Part shown: positions 1-9,100 of the stretch, in pieces
Layout of the letters: every line of letters begins with the position of its first letter
Numbering within the stretch: the first letter of the stretch is position 1
Origin: Ignavibacteria bacterium
GTDB taxonomy: Bacteria > Bacteroidota > Ignavibacteria > OLB7
Direction of reading: 5' to 3'
Assembly: GCA_020635205.1 (NCBI GenBank)
Contig: JACKAE010000003.1
Coordinates: forward strand, 1,002,596 to 1,066,595
Length of the DNA stretch: 64,000 nucleotides
Translations under genes and position numbers: made by a program
The notes under the pieces: generated by a model
What the model saw: the letters and a program-made list of their open reading frames with translations, nothing else
The model's database searches: none
What the model was told of the DNA's origin: nothing

Positions 1-120
1 CTCCGCGACGTAACAGAATCGTTACCGAAGAGCCGCAGCGCGGCCAACCGTTGGTAGCCTGGAGCGGAAGCTCCGGGCAACGGGAGCCGACCGAGAACGT
101 AGCTCCAGAGGAGCGATCCT
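1..120. repeat. REP-like short hairpins
   Basis: This stretch contains no convincing gene. It carries small perfect hairpins: GGAGC-GGAA-GCTCC at 61-74 and GCTCC-AGA-GGAGC at 102-114. They sit in a GC-rich sequence that resembles dispersed intergenic REP-like elements. A related hairpin-rich stretch lies at about 60036-60280. The reading frame across it has no ribosome binding site and the translation looks like nothing known. Confidence 0.35.
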
Positions 121-159
121 GCCTCGCGGGGAATCAGCTCATTGTTAACTGTCAACACA

Positions 160-441
160 CTCTAAAGAGTTCCGACCACCCCTCTATGAACTCTCAACTC
201 CTCGACTCTTTCATCTCGATATTCCCTGCTAATCCCAGCACAACCTAAAGAGTTCCGGCTACCCCTCTATGACCTCTCGACTCCTTGACCCCTTGACTCT
301 CGCCCCGTTCATCTCGATCTCCTCTCCTATTCCCGGCACAACCCAAAGAGCTGCAACTACCACTCTACGAACTCTCGACTCTACAAACTCTCAACTCTAC
401 ACACTCTACGAACTCCATCAACTCATATCCCTGAATCCCGG
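160..441. repeat. three imperfect ~85-100 bp tandem repeats, pyrimidine-rich
   Basis: Three consecutive units start near 160, 246 and 343. Each opens with a version of CTAAAGAGTTCCG, followed by ACCCCTCTATGAACTCTC and a run of ACTCTCGACTC-like hexamers, and ends with a CCCGGCACAAC-like segment. The units differ by substitutions and small indels and have no common open frame, so they are non-coding. No protein-coding gene is visible between 1 and 882. Confidence 0.6.
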
Positions 442-520
442 TATATCCACTTCTCACCCATTCCGACGATTGAACGAGGGTAGTCGATCAAGCTAACTTG
501 CATCCATTAACCGGACAAGG

Positions 521-549
521 TTGCGCTATCGGGCAATTCCCTCTATAAA
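521..549 (+). promoter_or_regulatory. candidate sigma70-like promoter
   Basis: TTGCGC at 521-526 and TATAAA at 544-549 are separated by exactly 17 bases. Transcription would run towards the terminator at 771-808. The match is to the general bacterial consensus. Bacteroidota often use a different -33/-7 pair, which lowers confidence. Confidence 0.3.
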
Positions 550-555
550 TGCTTG

Positions 556-808
556 TGTATGCTGGAAGCGGTTTAGAGAGGACTAAGCCCCTCAGGAAAG
601 GGAAGCATGGTGGTCTTCCCAACTTCATCCGGCATTGATTCGTACTCTATTTCTCACTACTGGTCGGTAGCAGGAAACGTCGCTGACGAATCAATAACAC
701 ATGCTGTCACTACCTGCTATTCAGTAATCAAGGGCGTGGTGAGTGAATTCTGGAAGTGTTCAGCAGCAGAACAGGGAGTAGTCAAATTCTGGCTACTCCC
801 TGTTTTAT
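556..808 (+). ncRNA. candidate small non-coding RNA, family unknown
   Basis: A promoter-like element at 521-549 and a strong intrinsic terminator at 771-808 bracket about 250 bases with no credible gene. An open frame of 68 codons (607-813) runs through the terminator stem, has no ribosome binding site and shows no domain, so I do not accept it as coding. I could not match the sequence to 6S RNA, tmRNA, RNase P or SRP RNA by eye. The transcript start is not known; the start given here is approximate. Confidence 0.3.
771..808 (+). terminator. intrinsic terminator
   Basis: A perfect 11-bp stem, ACAGGGAGTAG (771-781) with CTACTCCCTGT (793-803), has an 11-base loop and is followed by a TTTAT tract. 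The T-tract is on the + strand, so it ends a rightward transcript. No protein gene lies immediately upstream on that strand. Confidence 0.7.
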
Positions 809-882
809 GTTGAGAAGGTCAGTTGATACACTTGCGTGAACAGAGATTCTCTCTCCCATACCCACCAAGCTCACTCTTTACC

Positions 883-1182
883 TTATGCTGACGGCATCAC
901 AAATTCCTTTGCGAGCACTACTGACCCAGTAGAAGAATCGAGGCGAACTTGTTTCACCGGAACATAGTCTGGATCGTTATACCAGCTCTCCGCCGCTTCT
1001 TCCGATTCAAACTTCAATATCACTGTCACCGTATCTGCTGAGCCTTCCAAAACTTTTGTTTCGTAGTCGGCAGCAAGAATCTCCGCACCATGCTTTTGAA
1101 GTAGTGGAATAACTCCCGGAACGTACGGCCCATACCCTTCTGGATCGTTAATTGTATACGTCGCGACAACATAGGCAGCCAT
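883..1182 (-). CDS. DUF1330-like small protein
   Basis: This encodes about 99 residues resembling the DUF1330 family of small dimeric alpha+beta-barrel proteins, whose function is unknown. Typical features are the opening AYVVATYTINDPEGYGPY, a central ILAADYETKVLEG strand, the VILKFESEEAAESWYNDPDY segment and the closing SSTGSVVLAKEF. I placed the start at 1182 because a strong GGGGAGG ribosome binding site lies just upstream. The longer frame to 1257 adds 25 residues that do not belong to the family. It stands alone: its upstream neighbour at 1453-3408 is on the same strand but 270 bases away. Confidence 0.75.
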   Translation of the reverse strand: MAAYVVATYTINDPEGYGPYVPGVIPLLQKHGAEILAADYETKVLEGSADTVTVILKFESEEAAESWYNDPDYVPVKQVRLDSSTGSVVLAKEFVMPSA

Positions 1183-1223
1183 CAGAACCTCCCCTTTACG
1201 ATTGTGAGAATGTAGTAGCAGAG

Positions 1224-1240
1224 GGGCTATAAAATAGCCC
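1224..1240. other. 7-bp inverted repeat upstream of the DUF1330-like gene
   Basis: GGGCTAT and ATAGCCC form a perfect inverted repeat around AAA, about 42 bases 5' of the start at 1182. It could be a leader hairpin or an operator. There is no T-tract on either strand, so it is unlikely to be a terminator. Confidence 0.3.
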
Positions 1241-1452
1241 AATAGCCCAAACAACAAAAAGCTCTGGGATATTCAGCCGATGGTGGAGTATGGTAGGTAA
1301 GCGACAGACTCTGATTTGCGAGCTATACATACTGCAAATGGAAATGTAACGCCAGAAGTCTCTTTGATGCCTCGCTCTCAGCAGGCTGCAATACATCATC
1401 GTGGCAACATGATTGATTATGTCTATAGAACAACTCTCCATTCCTAATTCTC

Positions 1453-3408
1453 TTAATCAATCTCTATAACGTGATAGTTGAACAGGTAGGTATCGGCTCC
1501 GTTCCCGGTAGTTGTTGAGATGTTGATCTCGAAGGAGGTCGTGGTTGTGTTGCTGACGAAGTAGGTCGATCCGGCTGCCATCATGTTGGCCGGGGTCACG
1601 ACAACGATTGGATCAGTCGCATAGGCTGCATTGAACGTGACGATAATCACTCCTGTCCCGATCCCTCCCCCATCGGTTGCAATAATACGTCCGGCAACAT
1701 CGGTGGAGGCTGTTGCAACCATCACATATGTGGCAAGATTCGTTCCATCCCCCAGAGCGTTCGGTGCGGCTCCCTGCGATGTCCAATGTCCGCCATTTAC
1801 CACAATGCGTGAGTTAGTGACAGCGGTCGCCCCGTTCAATCTCAGTGACGAGAGGGTTGCATCCGATGTCCAATCGAGCGAGATCTGTGTGCCGGCGATT
1901 GCGTCGATTGCGAGGATGTCCCCGACACCTCCGGGGACATCAGGGAGGAGATAGTTGATATCAGCAGACTGCGTTCTGGCTTCGAACGACGTATAGTGCG
2001 AGCCATTCGGGAACGCCCCGGAACCGGGCGTTGCATCTGGCTCAAAGAACCGCAACTGACTCCCTGTACCGTTGTTGTTGGCAAGCCACATATCCACATT
2101 GCCAAAGACAGCAATATCTGGCGTGCTAATGGTCATGCCGTTTGCCCCACTATTTCCGCCAAGGAATCCGAAGCTGCCGTCGGTTGCCGCATCGAGCGTT
2201 AGTCCGTAACCACCTGAAATGGCGGAGTAGTCTCCGGCGGCAGTGTTCAGTCTTCCTCCCCCAACAAACGAGTGGGTTCCAGAGGCTATATTGATCTCTC
2301 CCCCAAGCACGGCTGCATACTCACCCGACGCCACGTTCTCCCCACCACCAGCGGTAACGCTCGCCAAATTGGATGCCCTGTTGCTGTATCCTCCACCAAC
2401 AAATGCGTTGTCTCCCGACGCACCATTATCCTCCCCCCCCGCGACCGCGGCCAAGGCTCCCGAGGCAAAGTTTACACCCCCTCCTCCAACAAAACCTCTG
2501 AAGCCTGTTGCCTGGTTACTCTGGCCCCCACTTATTACCGCATAAGAACCTATTGCTTTGTTGCTTTGCCCTCCTCCTACCACCGAATAGAAATTTGTTG
2601 CTTGGTTATTCTGCCCTCCTCCTACCACCGAATAAAAACCTGTTGCCTTGTTATTCTGCCCCCCACCTGCTGCCGAATAGAAATTTGTTGCCTCGTTACT
2701 CTGCCCTCCTCCTACCACCGAATAAAAACCTGTTGCCTCGTTAGTCCTTCCTCCACTTACTACCGAATAGGAGTTTGCTGCCCTGTTTTCTCTCCCCCCA
2801 CCAACTGTAGCGCTGAGACTCGATGCAGTGTTGTTCACCCCTCCTCCGATAACCGAATAATCGCCGGAAGCCACCTCCGTCACGTTTGCTCTGCTTACTT
2901 GGATGTCAACCGCCTCCACTCCACGTCCACTCCCACCGGCGTCTCGCTGAATGCTTCCATTCGTGTTCAGAACCAGACGCTCGGTGCTGTTCACAACCAT
3001 CCGGAGAGGGACGGCATCGAGCGTCCCGAGGTAGTTGTCCGTCCCATCAACCAGACCACCATTTCCAATTGTCAGCCATCCAAGGTTACTGCCTGTGGTG
3101 ATGAACGTATCCCACTGCCAGACGCCAGAGGCATCGCTCCAAGTCTGGACAACCCCGAGATCGGTGTTGTAGATCATCAACCCTTCCGGTGGATTTGCTA
3201 CCCCATCCCGCTGCACGCTCGTCATGCGAGGCATCAGGAAGCCCTTCTTTGCCGACTGTAGGTCGAGCATCGCAGCCGGATCGGGAAGGACTCCCCCGAT
3301 AGCTACGCTCCCGGAAGGATCACTAACTGGTTGAGCCTGAACTTCTCCCAACAGTAGGATGAACAGAAGGAAAAGTATTGGAGAAAGCAATGTTGAAATG
3401 CGTGCCAT
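1453..3408 (-). CDS. secreted YadA-head-like repeat protein (651 aa)
   Basis: The protein starts with a signal peptide (residues ~1-25, ending VQAQ). Next comes a module around KKGFLMPRMTSVQRDG and GLMIYNTDLG that is common at the N-terminus of Bacteroidota fibre-like proteins. Residues ~175-400 are about sixteen 14-residue repeats of the type SVVGGGQNNQATGFY, which resemble the YadA/Hep_Hag left-handed beta-roll head repeats. A single 'FGNVDMWLANN ... QLRFFEPD' module follows. The C-terminal ~130 residues (VTNSRIVVN to the end) are shared with the 1204-aa protein and look like a beta-rich cap. There is no YadA membrane anchor and no type IX sorting domain. A likely role is a trimeric surface fibre or adhesin. 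An 8-base C-tract at 2433-2440 (G8 in the coding strand) could make the frame slip. Confidence 0.75.
   Translation of the reverse strand: MARISTLLSPILFLLFILLLGEVQAQPVSDPSGSVAIGGVLPDPAAMLDLQSAKKGFLMPRMTSVQRDGVANPPEGLMIYNTDLGVVQTWSDASGVWQWDTFITTGSNLGWLTIGNGGLVDGTDNYLGTLDAVPLRMVVNSTERLVLNTNGSIQRDAGGSGRGVEAVDIQVSRANVTEVASGDYSVIGGGVNNTASSLSATVGGGRENRAANSYSVVSGGRTNEATGFYSVVGGGQSNEATNFYSAAGGGQNNKATGFYSVVGGGQNNQATNFYSVVGGGQSNKAIGSYAVISGGQSNQATGFRGFVGGGGVNFASGALAAVAGGEDNGASGDNAFVGGGYSNRASNLASVTAGGGENVASGEYAAVLGGEINIASGTHSFVGGGRLNTAAGDYSAISGGYGLTLDAATDGSFGFLGGNSGANGMTISTPDIAVFGNVDMWLANNNGTGSQLRFFEPDATPGSGAFPNGSHYTSFEARTQSADINYLLPDVPGGVGDILAIDAIAGTQISLDWTSDATLSSLRLNGATAVTNSRIVVNGGHWTSQGAAPNALGDGTNLATYVMVATASTDVAGRIIATDGGGIGTGVIIVTFNAAYATDPIVVVTPANMMAAGSTYFVSNTTTTSFEINISTTTGNGADTYLFNYHVIEID
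2433..2440 (-). repeat. G8 homopolymer in coding strand
   Basis: Eight consecutive C on the + strand read as GGGGGG plus flanking G within a Gly-Gly repeat codon pair of the YadA-like gene. Such tracts are prone to slipped-strand mispairing; here the frame is open. Confidence 0.6.
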
Positions 3409-3783
3409 AATTGATCGTATCGAACTGAATTATTCGGCCAAGAGCCTATGTGCCAATCTCGTAGTGCCCTACACTTACTGAAATGCTTTCGAGAATTCGA
3501 GAAGTTCCATCAGCAGGTGTTAAAGCGTGGGCAAGCTATTAGCCTGCTGATTCAGGGACAAATAGTTGAAGGGTGCTCAGAGGGTTCGGTTCCCTATTGT
3601 TCGATAGAAGGGTTGTAGATTTTATGAGAAGCATAGCAGAAGAGGGAAAGAATACTTGGTTAGGAAACCTGAACTATGGTAGCTCTTCAGTATCTGCCGA
3701 GAAGTTGTCTCGTAGTGATTCAACCACTTACTCTTACTGCAGAACGACAGTTCAGGTTTTCCCACAACTCGTCAGGAATAGGC
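3409..3783. other. divergent intergenic region, regulator/fibre gene
   Basis: These 375 bases separate the leftward fibre gene from the rightward regulator, so both promoters should lie here. I see no confident promoter. The only clear structure is a perfect tandem octamer, TTCGAGAATTCGAGAA, at 3488-3503, which could be a binding site. A longer in-frame start for the regulator at 3676 exists but encodes nothing family-like. Confidence 0.3.
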
Positions 3784-5871
3784 ATGGACAAGAACAAAGA
3801 ACTACAGAACTATCAGGAGAGAGTTCTGACAACTAAGCGTCTACGGGGGCTACTCAAGAAGCGCCGAACCCGACTTGTGCCGGAAAGTCTTGTAGAGTAT
3901 ATCCGCCATAGATTTCCAGAAATCTACGGGCCGGACGGAGTGGAGATCAGTACTATTCTCTATGAACTCGTCTCAGAGGTTCGGAGTGAACTGGATAGTG
4001 CTGGCATCCAACTGGGTCGCAGGAAGAAAAACCCTGTACAGCATTTGAACCGACGGGAACGGAATCACGTGATCGACTTTGCAGCACTCCTGACGTGGGC
4101 GGCAGAAGCAGCCTGGCTGGTGATTCTTTCCCCAACTCACAAACAAACGCAGAACGAACTCACCCCAAATGAAGCGATTGAACTCGCCCGCGAAGGAGTT
4201 GCTTGGGCAGAAATTACTGATGACCTCCCTCAACGTGGTATCTGCATGTTAATCCTTGCCAACCACATCGGAATGCTCCCGAACAGAGAAGATGAGGTAA
4301 AGAGCATCTTGCGAAGAGCACTTAATCTACTTGCCGACAATAACGATGAACAACAGAGAAGAGTACGTCTTCGCCTACTTACTGTACTTGCCAGCACACT
4401 TGAAACCGGAGGAGAATTCGATCAAGCCGAACTGGTTGTTCAAGAATGCGAGGAATTAATAACGCCTATGTCAGAGGCAAGCGAGCGAGCCATACGAGTT
4501 TCGCTTTTGTCGTTGCGATCCACTATTGCACGAATACGGAAGCAACATTCCGCCGCGCTCGACTACGGACAACAGGCTCTTCGCTGGAGCGACCCGGAGT
4601 TCAACCCAATTACCCACTGTCAGCTACTGCAATCCCTCGGCCTTCTTTACAGTAGAATGGAGCATCTGGAGCAGGGCTTGCAGATGTTCCTGAACGCCAT
4701 CACAATCCTCGAGAACAACGGACTTGGAACCTTAGGATCGTGGGTCTACATTAATGCTGCTGAGTCATACCTGGAGATGGGAGAACTGCCCCGAGCACAT
4801 GAGCTACTGAATCGGATTGAGAGCCTACTTGGATATGAGAGTGAGAACCTGCCTGATAACTCAATGAACATTCTTGTTCACATCCAAAGTACGCGAGCCA
4901 ATCTTCTGGTAGCAGAGAAAGAATACGATAAGGCAGAGGAGTTGCTCAAGTGGTCGATTGACAACTACCATAACCTTAACCATTCTTCAGGTGAGGTCTC
5001 CTCCTGCGCGGTGATCGCCTCCCTCTACGGAGATCGGAATAATCCAGAGGAAGCATGCCGATACATTGAACGTGCGATTGGTGTCTCCAAACGCTCATCT
5101 CGTTGGCATCAGCTTCGTCTACACCTCCTGTTGGCTCGTTGGAAAACAGCCTGTAATGAAGTAGAAGAGGCAAGCCGCCTGCTCGATGAAATTGAACCGG
5201 AGTTACGGAGTGAACAGAGTTCCTATATGAGCCTCCTTCGACTGCGTGCCGAGATACATGAAAAGGATAATAATCTGAGCGAAGCATTGCGCCTTGAGCG
5301 TGAGGCAACGGAGATAGAGCGTGAACTGTTGGAGAACAACCGTGAACGCTCGATACGCTACGCTCGAACAATGGCCGAGACGAACTTCTTTGAACAAATG
5401 GTAGAACGAGAGAAAGAACAACGCCAGCGACTTGAACATGAGCTTGCCGGCGCTGTGGTTGAATTGGGGGAAAAGAGACTACTAATCGAAGAAGTAATCA
5501 CCCGACTGAAAAAGGAACTGGCCAGTAGAGAATCCCGAGTGAACAAAAGATTCCCCGAAACAATCAGCTTTGCGAGTTTTCACTCGATACTCTCTGTGTT
5601 GCAGAAAGGGGGGAAAGATTCATACTTCCCTGCTGCCTACCTCGGCAACGATAACGATGAATTTATCCAGCAGCTACGCCGCGCCTACCCGAACTTGACA
5701 ACATCACAAGAGCGCCTCTGCGTGTTACTCCGTTCTGGACTGAACGCCGGAGAAATCTGTTCAATCCTCGATATAGGAAGCGAAGGACTAAAGTCACGAC
5801 GCAAACGGCTCCGCAAGACGCTCGGCTTGACGAAAGGGGAGAGCTTGGAGAAGGCACTTGCGCAGGTATAG
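3784..5871 (+). CDS. TPR-repeat regulator with C-terminal LuxR-like HTH
   Basis: This encodes about 695 residues. Several degenerate TPR motifs occupy residues ~130-500 (for example around YDKAEELLKWSID). A charged coiled coil follows at ~500-590, then a helix-turn-helix at the C-terminus: 'LTTSQERLCVLLRSGL' and 'GEICSILDIGSEGLKSRRKR', which is the recognition region. This is the layout of the orphan TPR-LuxR regulators common in Bacteroidota, usually without a receiver domain. I preferred the ATG at 3784 (MDKNKEL) to the one at 3676 because the first 36 residues of the longer form look non-coding. It is divergent from the fibre gene at 1453-3408 and convergent with the giant fibre gene, so it may regulate surface proteins; that is inference. 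Confidence 0.75.
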   Translation: MDKNKELQNYQERVLTTKRLRGLLKKRRTRLVPESLVEYIRHRFPEIYGPDGVEISTILYELVSEVRSELDSAGIQLGRRKKNPVQHLNRRERNHVIDFAALLTWAAEAAWLVILSPTHKQTQNELTPNEAIELAREGVAWAEITDDLPQRGICMLILANHIGMLPNREDEVKSILRRALNLLADNNDEQQRRVRLRLLTVLASTLETGGEFDQAELVVQECEELITPMSEASERAIRVSLLSLRSTIARIRKQHSAALDYGQQALRWSDPEFNPITHCQLLQSLGLLYSRMEHLEQGLQMFLNAITILENNGLGTLGSWVYINAAESYLEMGELPRAHELLNRIESLLGYESENLPDNSMNILVHIQSTRANLLVAEKEYDKAEELLKWSIDNYHNLNHSSGEVSSCAVIASLYGDRNNPEEACRYIERAIGVSKRSSRWHQLRLHLLLARWKTACNEVEEASRLLDEIEPELRSEQSSYMSLLRLRAEIHEKDNNLSEALRLEREATEIERELLENNRERSIRYARTMAETNFFEQMVEREKEQRQRLEHELAGAVVELGEKRLLIEEVITRLKKELASRESRVNKRFPETISFASFHSILSVLQKGGKDSYFPAAYLGNDNDEFIQQLRRAYPNLTTSQERLCVLLRSGLNAGEICSILDIGSEGLKSRRKRLRKTLGLTKGESLEKALAQV

Positions 5872-6041
5872 AAAGGACATAGAACGGCAGCAGAGTACCT
5901 CTTACGGCACCCAATGATGCTCCGAGAGAGAGACGTAATGCAGAGGGTGGAGAAGACTCTCTCCCGTCACTGAGTGGCTATCCATTGGCCACTCCGAACG
6001 GAAGAGCGGGTCACCTCTCCATCACCCAGCAACCACCTGTC

Positions 6042-6071
6042 GGTTGCCCCGAGCGAGAGCAGGGGGCAACC
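6042..6071. terminator. hairpin between convergent genes
   Basis: GGTTGCCCC (6042-6050) pairs with GGGGCAACC (6063-6071) around a 12-base loop. It lies between the ends of the rightward regulator (5871) and the leftward giant gene (6148), so it may serve both as a terminator. There is no T-tract, so the call rests on position and stem strength. Confidence 0.4.
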
Positions 6072-6147
6072 AGACTAAGACTAACTTCCGTAAACTACCA
6101 GAGATACGAACCTCTGCAACTCGGCCTCTACCAAGCGGCACTTACTT

Positions 6148-9100
6148 CTACTTCGTCACCTGCACCTTGAACGTGTTCGTCGTCGCCGGGGCAATCGCAG
6201 CAAGGCTGTAGTTGTTGAAGCGGATCGTCACCGTGTTTGCTGCCGACACCCAAGCCGTATAACAACTGTTCGCGGCAACTGCTGCATTGTCCACACCGAT
6301 GTTGACAATATCCCCAACTGCTGCACCGGTAACCGTCACCGTCACATCACTACTGGTCTGCGAGGCCACGTTGCCGAAGTTTAAGTTCGTCGCCGTCACC
6401 ACCACCGACTGCCGCCACGACATGGTTCCGGCATTATCTGTCTCCATGTAGCCCGTGCCGAGGTCGGTTCCATTTGCTGCCGCGTTCGGCGTTGCCGTAG
6501 GAAGTGTATAGTCGATGTCTGCGGTCTGCGGTCCGGCTTTGAAAGAAGTGTAGTTCGTTCCGTTCGGGAACGTCCCGGTAGTATTGTTCGCCTCGTAGAA
6601 GCGAAGCTGCGACGCGCCGTTGTTGTTGTTTGCAAGCCAGAGATCGGTGTTGCCAAAAACTGCAACTTCGTCTGAGGTAACGCTCATTGGTAAACTTCCC
6701 GACTCGTTCGAGAGATAGCCAAACGACCCATTCCCGTCGAGGGTTAGCTCGCGTCCACCGGCAATAACTGAAGTTCGTCCAGTTAGACTATTTTCAGTGC
6801 CGCCAGCTATTACGGAGCTGGTTGAACTGTCGCCAATCGTGTTCAGCCGTCCGCCACCAATTGTCGACAGCCAAGAATTTGCTCCAACCACGTTTCGTCC
6901 TCCACCGGCAATTGTCACCTGCCACGATCCATCGTAGATCGTATCTTGCTCACCACCAGCAATCACTGACGCGCCGGCATTTATCGCCATGTGGTTTTCA
7001 TATCCACCACCAATCGTTGAACGGATGTTCTGATCGATACTGTTCCGAACTCCCCCTCCGATAGTTGCGTTAGTAGCACCCGAAATTGTATTCCCTGATC
7101 CTCCTCCAATCGTGCCGTTGGTGGCACTTATGCTGTTGCTCGCTCCGCCACCGATAACGCCATTGCTTGCCGTAATCGTATTGTCATTCCCACCACCGAT
7201 GAAGGAGAGATCTGCCGTCGAGATCGAGTTCCGCAACCCCGTGACAACCCCTGCGTTGTTGCTCGCAACGGTGTTGTCGCTCCCCCCAACAATTACCGCA
7301 CCTGTTCCAGAGGCGACTTCAGTAGCGTTCGTGCGGCTTTGCTGCAAGTCAATTGCATTGTTCCCCCGAGCGTTTCCACCGTTGTCGTGCTGGATACTTC
7401 CGTTTGTATTCAAGATCAGGGCATTGCTGCTTCCACTGTTGACGTACAGGTGAAGTGCCTGCACGTCAGTTGTCCCAACAAAGTTCGTCCCTGCTGTCGT
7501 TCCCGCATTGCCAGTCAACGACCAAGCACTGTCGCTGACGTTGATCGTAGAAGCACTCCCCCCAGCAGTCCAATCGAGCGTTACCTGCGAGCCAGAGACC
7601 GAGGCAACCGAGAGGACATCCCCTACAATTCCGGCCGTGTCTGGAAGTAGATAGTTGATGTCGGCAGCTTGTGAACGTGCCTGAAACGACGAGTAGTTTG
7701 TTCCGTTCGGGAACGCACCGGTAGTGTTGTTCGCCTCGTAGAAGCGAAGCTGCGACGCGCCGTTGTTGTTGTTTGCAAGCCAGAGGTCGGTGTTGCCGAA
7801 GACAGCAACTTCATTCGCAGCCACTGTCATATCAAAGTTCCCCGACTCGTTGCCGAGAAAGCCGAAGGAGCTATTCCCATTTAGTGTCAGTTCTCGTCCA
7901 CCCGGAATAACCGACAGGCGTCCGGTAATTGCATTCTGCGAGCCACCACCAATGGTGCTCCCTGCCGAGTTATCTCCAATCTGGCCACCACTACCACCGG
8001 CAATCGTTGCTACCCAAGAGCTTGCTCCGATTGCATTTCCTCCACCGCCGGCGATCGTTGTCTGCCAAGAACCAGCTCCGATACTGTTGGCTGTCCCCCC
8101 CCCTATCACTCCGTGCCCAGCCCCGGTACTAATCATGTGGTCGGAACCACCACTGATCGTTGCGTTCGAAGTAAGAATGGTATCTCTCCGACCTCCACCG
8201 ATGGTTGACTGGTCAGCATTGTTTCCGATATAGTTTTGCTGTCCACCACTGATCGTTCCCTGATTTGTGTTCGTCTCGATCACGTTGCCGTTACCACCAC
8301 CAATTGTCGACTGGGTAGCACCGGTGTTGATGATGTTGTTGGTTCCACCACTCACAACCGATACACCGGCATATACTTCATTAAAACGTCCACCACCAAT
8401 TGTAGCGTCGTCTGCGTTTTTGCCTATCACATGGTTAAGTCCACCTGAGATAAGGGAGCGATTCGCGCCGGTATCAATTGTGTTGTTCGCTCCGCCACCG
8501 ATGGTTGAGCCGGTAGCATTCGTGTTGATTCTGTTGTTGGAGCCTCCGCCAATCACGGTGTTCCCTGCAGAGTTCTCGATAGTGTTCTTCTGGCCAGCAC
8601 CAATAAAACTGTTGGATGAGCCTGTACCGATTGTGAGGTTTTCACCTGCACCGATGAAACTTCTGTCGGAACCATTGCCGATGATATTGTGCTGGCCTCC
8701 GACAAGCCCCGCGTCGTTTGCATTGGTGTCAATCGTGTTATCAAACCCTGAACCAATGAAGGAGCGGAATGAATTCTGGCCGATCAGATTATTGATGCCT
8801 GAGATTATTGCCGACTCACGGGAATTTGATCCGATCCTCAGATTATCTCCGGCTCCGATAAAGGACCGATAGGCGGTAACCTCTATGGAATTGCCACTGC
8901 CAGCACCAATTGCTGAACTGTAGGAACCAGCGTTGATTGCATTGTTATCTCCCGCACCGATGAAACTTCTGTCGGCGTTGTTGCCTATCGTGTTCCGCTG
9001 CCCCCCAACAATCGCTGCGTCGCTTGCATTGGTGTCGATCAGTTGTCTCCACCCTGAACCAATGAAGGTATGGTACGCATTCAGGCTAATTGTGTTGTCA

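Noticed and set aside
607..813. 68-codon plus-strand frame
   Set aside because: It runs through the perfect stem of the terminator at 771-808 and lacks a ribosome binding site; a non-coding transcript is more plausible.
2272..3261. 329-codon plus-strand frame opposite the 651-aa fibre gene
   Set aside because: It is the complement of the glycine/asparagine repeats; its cysteine/leucine repeats are an artefact of reading the repeat DNA on the other strand.
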